Assembly: GCF_024586455.1 (NCBI RefSeq) | Contig: NC_065922.1 | Coordinates: 17,046,089-17,110,088 of the forward strand | Origin: Bactrocera neohumeralis | Lineage: Eukaryota > Arthropoda > Insecta > Diptera > Tephritidae | Length of the DNA: 64,000 nucleotides | Direction of reading: 5' to 3' | Part shown: one piece after another, positions 57,881-64,000 of the stretch | Position numbering within the stretch: position 1 is the stretch's first letter | Layout: each line of letters begins with the position of its first letter | Position numbers and translations under genes: made by a program | Notes under the pieces: model-generated | Told to the model about the DNA's origin: nothing | The model's input: only the letters and a program-made list of their open reading frames with translations | Database searches by the model: none

Positions 57881-59170
57881 CTTTAAATCGATGATTACTT
57901 TAATATATCGATTTTTAATTTATCGATATTTTTTTGTATGTTTTAGAAAATAGAATTAAATTTGAAGCATATTTTTAATTTTTCGATTATTATTTTATCG
58001 ATACAAGTTTTTGGTACTTCAGCCTAGCTCCACCGATGTTAAATAATAAAATTTAAATTTGCAACCTTTAGAGCCTGTCTGGTAAATTTACATCTTAATT
58101 CGTTAAATCGATTATTACTCCAATCTATCGATTCTTAATTTATCGATAAAAATCTTGTGTATATTTTAGAAAATAAAATACAATTTGAAGCACATTTTTA
58201 ATCTATTGACTATTAATTTATCGATACAAATTTTTAATACCTCAGAAATTGGATTTTGGATTGAACAACTTTTTTATTTTCGATGATTAAATTATCGATA
58301 AAAATTTCTGATGTGCTTCAGAAGTGGGAATTCGATTTAAATCACTTTGTAAATCGAATAATAATTAAATATATCGATTCTTAAAGTATCGATAAAAATC
58401 TTTTGTGTCTTTTAGAAAATAAAATTCGATTTAAAGCACTTTTTTAATCTTTCGATTATTAATTTATCGATAAACCTTTTTGGTACTTCAGAAATTGGAT
58501 TTTGGTTTGGAAAACTTTTAAATTTTTCGATGTTTAATTTATCGCTAAAAGTTTCTTAAGTGCCTCAGAAGTGGGAGTTTGATTTAAAGTACTTTTAAAA
58601 TCGATTATTAATTTAATCAATCTATTATAAAGCTTTCGTTTGCTTTAGAAAATAAAAATCGATTTGAAACACTTTTTAATATAAGATTTAGAAAATATAA
58701 TTAGATTTCGAGCACTTTTTAATATATAGATTATTAATTTGTCGATAAACAATTTTGCTACTTCAGAAATTGGATTTCGGTTTGAAGCATTTTATAATTT
58801 TTCGATGATTAATTTATCTATAAAAATTTTGTATGTGCTTCGAAAGCAGGAATTCGATTTAGAGCACTTTTTAAATCGACTATTAATTTCATCTATCGAT
58901 TTTTAATATATCGATAAAAAGCATTCTCGGGCTTTAGAAAATATATTTCGATTAGAAGTACTTTATAATATATCGATTGTCAATTGATCGATTTTAATCT
59001 TACGATTATTAATTTAAAATCGATTATTAATTTAATCTATCGATTAACTTGACAAGCTTTTGTGTACTTTGGAAAATAACATTTGATTTGAAGCACTTTT
59101 TAATATATCGATTATTAATTTACCGATAAAAAGTTTTTGTGTGCTGCGGAAATTGGATTTCGATTTGAAG
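57880..59170. repeat. Degenerate 75-95 bp tandem repeat rich in TATCGATA octamers
   Basis: Units repeat the pattern: CGATTTGAAGCACTTTTTAA, then an ATCGATTATTAATTTATCGA word, then ATAAAAATTTT, then a TGTGCTTCAGAAATTGGATT phrase. GATTTRAARCACT words occur near 58333, 58429, 58581, 58660, 58705, 58856, 58950, 59083 and 59160. TATCGATA occurs perfectly at 57921, 57996, 58141, 58219, 58293, 58387, 58465 and 58909, with many one-base variants such as TATCGCTA and TACCGATA. A slightly larger higher-order pattern (about 250-270 bp) appears in the TTCAGAAGTGGGA words at 58320, 58567 and 58840 (variant). Confidence 0.85.
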
Positions 59171-59399
59171 CAATTTCTTTTTAATTTCATGACAACTTTC
59201 GAATTTTATCTAGGAGATAACTATTTTATTAGAAACCTTAGGAAAGAACTATTGAAAATGAATAGAGAAACAATAAAAGAGAGGCTAGAGGCTATATTTT
59301 CATGTTTTTGGTCATTTTCTTTTGTAATAAAAATATTACTACAAAGAGTGGTTTTAACTGCCAAAAATAAATATTTCATCACTCTTCAACTTCGTTGAC

Positions 59400-61074
59400 C
59401 AAAAGTGACACTATACAAAAGTATACGTCGCACTTCATACAAAATAACAAAAAAAAGTAATGATCCAGCTAACATTGTGCAATAACTGCTTCATTTTTTA
59501 TATTCAAAAATTTAGAATATTGCAGTTGCAATTTTTCGCTCTGCTATTTTGAACTTTATAAGGCATGTTTGCTTATTTATACAAACAGCATATTCTAAAT
59601 CCCATGTCAGAACTGATTTACGTGGACTATGTTGCAATATTTTTGCTCAGTTGGCAAATCCTCAATAATATGCTCTAATCCGTGCATCAATTGTTGTGTG
59701 TGTCTAATGCGAAATTGGTTTTCATTGGCGTTTATAATATGTATATGTATGTATGTGTGTATATATTTGCAACTGCATATTTTCAAAAGCAAATTTTTGC
59801 CGAACGCAATTCGCGAAATCTTAAGAAATTCGACATCAAACAATGTGTGGTCTTGTCGAAATGGCCGGTTGCATGGGCATTTGGACAAGCGAACGGTATG
59901 TCATGCCCAAATTATTTGGCTGTCAAATAGTGTACGGCCAAGCTGTCAATTCGTAAAATGAAATTGAAAAATTACACACACACGCATGCATACAAATGGC
60001 TGACATGCGTAAGCGTCGATATTTGTCAAATATTTTGCTATTCCATTTGTAAACATGTCACAGCAGCGTCCACGTTTCCACAACGGAGCGGCGATGCAAC
60101 GAGCAGCGTCGGCTGATGGCTGCTACGACATTTGGCGGGTCGTTGGCAGTGGCACGAACGATTTGTACTGCAACCGTTTTGCGGTAATTCTTTTAAATTA
60201 TTTTGTATTCATTATTTGCACACGTTTTGTTCTTGGTGTGTTGTTGCTTGGGTGTATTTTGGCAATTGTTGGTATTTATTTGCTTGTAATGCAACACTCG
60301 ACAGCAAAACAAACAACCTTACTACAACAACTAGTTTTGGTCATAGCGGCCACTTTGGCCAATTCACAAATAGTTGGAAGCTAAGTTTTTGTTGAATTTT
60401 TTTATTTTCACCTTTTTGGTAATTGACTTAGCACTTATTCGGCTGCAAGAGACCGTCCGTCCGCCGGCAGATTGCGCACCAGAGACCGAGCGCCAGTTTA
60501 TGGCCGCTGTCATGTCATGTGCTGAGTGATGCCCGGTTCATAGCTGGTTCTTTTAACATTTTCACGCCTTTTTAACGATGCAAAAGGACGGGCGGGGGGT
60601 TGTGGTAAAACTCAAAGTAAGATTTATTGGTACATAAATCATGAGCCACTTAGAAGCTCAAAGTGCGCAAAACAATTTGCAAAATGCGATTGCTATGTAG
60701 CGATAAAATTACAAAAGCAAAATTTGACAAATTAGCAAAAGAGTTACAAGCGAAAAGCGTGAAAAAATTTGTCAAAATATTTATGAAGTAGCTGCTGGTG
60801 GAGACCCCCTTTTTGGTCAGTTAAGTGCTTAGAAGAATTGGTTAGTGGCAGGTTGATATTTTTGTAACAGAATTGAAGTATTTTGAAATTTAACTGGTGG
60901 ACTGAAAGGTCCGTAGGTTGCTATATACATAGATGACACTACTAATATTAAAAACATATGATTTTTAGTCAGTCCTTATATTTAAAAGAAAAAAATATTT
61001 TAATTTGACAGCTGTCGAACTATTATTTTATGAGATCCCAGCATTTTGATTAAAGCAACTTGTGTTAGTTTAAA
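59400..61074. other. No firm gene; possible orphan exon at 60055
   Basis: The open frame at 60055 (MSQQRPRFHNGAAMQRAAS...) ends at a candidate donor after NRFA (GCG|GTAATT), but has no domain or partner exon. The rest is AT-rich intergenic DNA with TATG repeats near 59740 and a GC-richer patch at 60430-60600. Confidence 0.35.
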
Positions 61075-61766
61075 ACAAGAAAAAACGTTAACTTCGGTTG
61101 CACCGAAGCTAATATACCCTTCACAGGTGCATTTCCTTTAGTAACTATGCGTTCAGTTTATATGGAAGCTATATGCTATAGTACTCCGATCCAAGCAATT
61201 TTTTTGGAGATTATATTATTACCTTAAGCAGTAATCCACGTCAAATTTCGTAAAGATACCACGTCAAATGCGAAAGTTTTCCATACAAGCTCTTGATTCC
61301 GATCGTTCGGTTTGTATGGCAGCTATATGCTATAGTTTACCGATCTGAACAATTTCTTCGCAGATTACATGGTTGCTTTAAAAAATAATCTATACCGAAT
61401 TTCGTGAATATATCTTGTCAAATGTGAAAGTTTTCCATACAAGCTCTTGATTCCGATCGTTCAGTTTGTATTGCAGCTATATGTTATAGTAGTCCGATAT
61501 CGGCAGTTCCGACAAATGAGCAGCTTCTTGGAGAGAAAATGACGTTTGCAAAATTTCAAAACGATATCTTAAAAACTGAGGGACTAGTTCGTATATATAC
61601 AGACAGACGGACGGACGGACAGACAGACAGACGGACAAGGCTAAATCGACTTAGCTCAACATACCGATCATTTATATATATACTTTATCGGGTCTCCGAC
61701 GCTTCCTTCTGGGTGTTACAAACTTCGTGACAAACTTAATATACCCTGTTCAGGGTACAAAAAAAT
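61075..61766 (-). mobile_element. INE-1/DINE-1-like Helentron element, most complete copy
   Basis: Begins ACAAGAAAAAACGTTAACTT with the perfect hairpin CTTCGGTTGCACCGAAG (61092-61108) and ends with the hairpin ATACCCTGTTCAGGGTAC (61741-61758). Three core units are spaced exactly 154 bp (61161, 61315, 61469). A GACAGACGGACGGACGGACA microsatellite lies at about 61603-61636, and a GCTTCCTTCTGGGTGTTAC block near 61700 matches, inverted, the CCCAGAAGGAAGC block of Drosophila INE-1. It has no coding capacity. It shares over 90% of its text by eye with 43474-44080, with one extra core unit. Confidence 0.88.
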
Positions 61767-61984
61767 AGATCAACAGAAATTTCAAAAATCATTGCTATTT
61801 TTGGGGAAAATATACTGTTGAAGCCAAAATTTGGATTCCTCAACATTACTTGAACTCTGCACCGAGGAAATGAACCGTTAAAAAAGGGGTTACTAAGTTT
61901 TACCAACGCTAAATGCGGCGAAAACATCAAAAAAGCCCACAAAATAATTTTGGACGTCCATAAAGTGAATTTGTTTGGGAGGGC

Positions 61985-62335
61985 TGAGACTCTAAAGATA
62001 TAAAAAGCACGTATTGGATATGTTATATATAAAAATTTGGATATGCGAAAGCTCTGAGCAAAGTGGGTGCCGTGTAAGCTCACAATCCAACAAAAATAAT
62101 GACAACTTGCTGATTCTGAGGAAAGTTTGAAGCTCTTTAATCGTAATGAAACCGAAGTTTTGAAACATGGCTTCATCCAACGATAGTCCGTCGAGTGGAC
62201 TGCACATGACGAATCGACCCCAAGGCGTGGAAAGGAGCCAAATTCGGCGGACAAGAGAAAAACTAATCAAATCGATTTGAAAGACAAAATCGTGAAAAAA
62301 CGACCTCAATTGGAGAGTGTTAAATAATGAGCCGT
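61985..62335 (+). pseudogene. Mariner transposase remnant next to the Helentron
   Basis: Broken frames read IGYVIYKNLDMRKL, AKWVPCKLTIQQK, DSEESLKLFNRNETEVLKHG, a SSTRRTVDWTAHDE-like middle in place of the TMDETWIHHYTPE...SSEWTAHDE text, KRGKEPNSADKRK and LKDKIVKKRPQLE. The order is that of mariner transposases from the HTH linker to just before the second Asp. The catalytic core is eroded and there are multiple stops. Confidence 0.7.
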
Positions 62336-64000
62336 TCGTTTCATCCCCGCATCTACTTCAAAGGTAGTGCCGATTTCTTCATTAATAGAGCTAAAATCAC
62401 CGTATGAGTTCTTCATAAAATGTTTCTCTATTATTGTCGATAGGATGAAGTATAACTTGATTTTAGCCTTAAGGCCAATAAGATCGAAATGGCGACTGTT
62501 ACACCCAAAAATTTACTTTACTTTTGATAGCTTGAACTTTTTTCTCAATATTCGAAAATTATGTTCAAAGTACAGGCGGAATTAGGGAAAAGGCCAAGGG
62601 AAAGTTGTTGTAACTGTGCTTCGCAGCAGGAACTCTTCAACCTTAACCCTTTCCATTCGAAAAGCCGTTGAAGTAAATAAAACATACAAGTATTTCGCAT
62701 AATCAATACGCGTCCAAATGAACACGTGTTTACTATTTAAAATATCACGGATGCAAACGAACGCCGTTAAGAATAGTATAAGCTACGAAATGGGACTAAT
62801 TTAACCCTTTTTAACCAATTATTTTCTACGCTAGGTATCTTTGAACGACACACACACTCCGGTTCGGATTGAAAGGGTTAAACGTACTCATCTATCAGAA
62901 CTTTACTACAGCTTCTCTAACGATTTGTTATATGAAACTAATAATAAGCAATGAAGTTTCTAGGTTACCGAAGTCAGATAAAGAAAAATCGTAGTTTTTG
63001 TTGTTTTAACGGTTATCAGTTCCCGTTAGGATGGTAAGGGTTATCCAGGTTGTCGTCGACGTCATCTAGCGGGCGGCCCAGGCAACGTGCTGTTTCCACC
63101 TGGTCGGATCAAAGGGAAAAGGGTGTTAGATGAGTGGGGTTGGCGGGGCATGCAAAGAGATGGCCAGTGTCATGTGGAGACTCACTGCATGTAGGACATA
63201 TTTTGGATATGTCGTAGTCTATTCTGGACAAGTAGAAATTTAATCTGCTAGAGTATGTATTAGCAATCGGTATTTGGTGATTTTTAACAAATTTTTCACT
63301 GGCAGGGTTATGGTGAGATTTGATGATGGAGAACTTTAATCTAACACAAAATATGCTTTATGAAGCCATATTTCAATTTCTCAGCTGGTTTTAACTAAAA
63401 CGCGTATTTTTTCACTTTAGATGATCCTGTAAGGAGTTCTCTTGCCAACGCGAGCGCATCTTTTTTCCGAGGGGTCACCAGAAATCGGGTAGCAATGGCC
63501 GAGTTTAACATAATTTTTTCTAAAAATTTCAGATTTTTTTGTTATTAGTGTTTGTTAGTAACAATAAATAATTATAATAAAATATTAAATTTTTTATATG
63601 AGAAAAAAAATTTGAAAAAAGGTTGTTTTTACGCGAGGAAACATATGTAACCACTTAGTAGTCCTTAGTAATGCTAGATGGACATTCAGTTTAGTTTGAG
63701 TTGAAGTATTTGTCAGCGCTTTTTGCGAGCTTTAGGAGAAACTTGATATCTAAGTTAGATACTCGTCTAGTCCCTTGAACGCCGAAGCTTCTAGATACTT
63801 AAGCCCAGTTCACCTTTTATTACAACAAAAATGTGTGTCCTTCAGAATGTAACTAATTAATCTACCTGTTCTACCTGCATTGTTCTCCTCCGCTACTGTA
63901 ATCTTCGTTTCTTTGTTTGTATTGTTCAAGGGATTATTATTTTTCGGTACGGTTTCGCCATTAAAGTGATTCGGTTTCGCCTAAATTTGTTTTCTTGGAA
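62336..64000. other. No gene seen; dispersed-repeat text at 63.0-63.3 kb
   Basis: Around 63045-63240 a GC-richer block (GCGGGCGGCCCAGGCAACG, TTTCCACCTGGTCGGATC) contrasts with its AT-rich surroundings and looks like a repeat or retrotransposon UTR fragment, family unknown. A 106-bp minus-strand stretch at 63875-63980 has exon-like ends (see findings) but no known domain. Confidence 0.35.

Noticed and set aside
60055..60384. MSQQRPRFHNGAAMQRAAS... frame as a gene
   Set aside because: After about 43 residues it turns into a hydrophobic run of AT-rich DNA; a donor exists after NRFA but no partner exon or domain could be found.
61736..62254. 172-codon minus-strand frame
   Set aside because: Antisense shadow of the mariner remnant at 61985-62335, which matches known transposase text on the plus strand.

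Overview
The window is nuclear DNA from a higher fly, most likely a tephritid fruit fly (Bactrocera/Zeugodacus type; the genus is inference). Three things point there: short spliced introns with GT-AG ends, predicted proteins that align by eye along their length with Drosophila proteins, and abundant mariner, non-LTR and INE-1/Helentron-type debris. Splice joins were read by hand. In every multi-exon gene listed as complete, the summed exon length is divisible by three and the join restores conserved residues.

The left part (about 4.3-27.5 kb) is a compact block of cellular genes: the first coding exon of a Golgi class I alpha-mannosidase (-), a BED-finger gene with a LINE-ORF1-like C-terminus (+), the TRIP4/ASC-1 homologue (-), the molybdenum cofactor sulfurase gene mal (+), two tandem thioredoxin-like SelW/MIEN1-family genes ending in CaaX boxes (-), a TM2D3/almondex homologue (+), Larp7 (-), the TREX-2/GANP gene xmas (+), Chchd2 (-) and a small one-helix membrane ORF (-). 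Several pairs are divergent, and some of the shared promoter spaces carry CAGCTG E-boxes or a TATCGATA site. mal and almondex are X-linked (Muller element A) in D. melanogaster, so the block may be Muller A material; that is inference.

The right part (about 27.5-64 kb) is repeat-rich. It holds only two well-supported genes: a secreted single-VWC (SVWC) peptide gene at 30.6-32.1 kb and an ecdysteroid-kinase-like (EcKinase) gene at 53.2-56.8 kb. Between them lie remnants of RNase H-bearing non-LTR retrotransposons, a second non-LTR family seen as three 3'-end fragments, at least seven decayed mariner-type transposases, a 1.06-kb TIR element, a long (AAATA)n microsatellite, and two nearly complete INE-1-like Helentron elements.

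The most notable non-genic signals are a 154-bp repeat unit shared by the Helentron elements and amplified to five exactly spaced copies inside the SVWC gene's first intron, and a 1.3-kb degenerate tandem array after the EcKinase gene containing eight TATCGATA (DREF/BEAF-type) octamers. Among genes, the most notable are the BED plus LINE-ORF1-like fusion, the apparent GC-AG first intron of mal, and the tandem CxxC/CaaX redox-fold pair.
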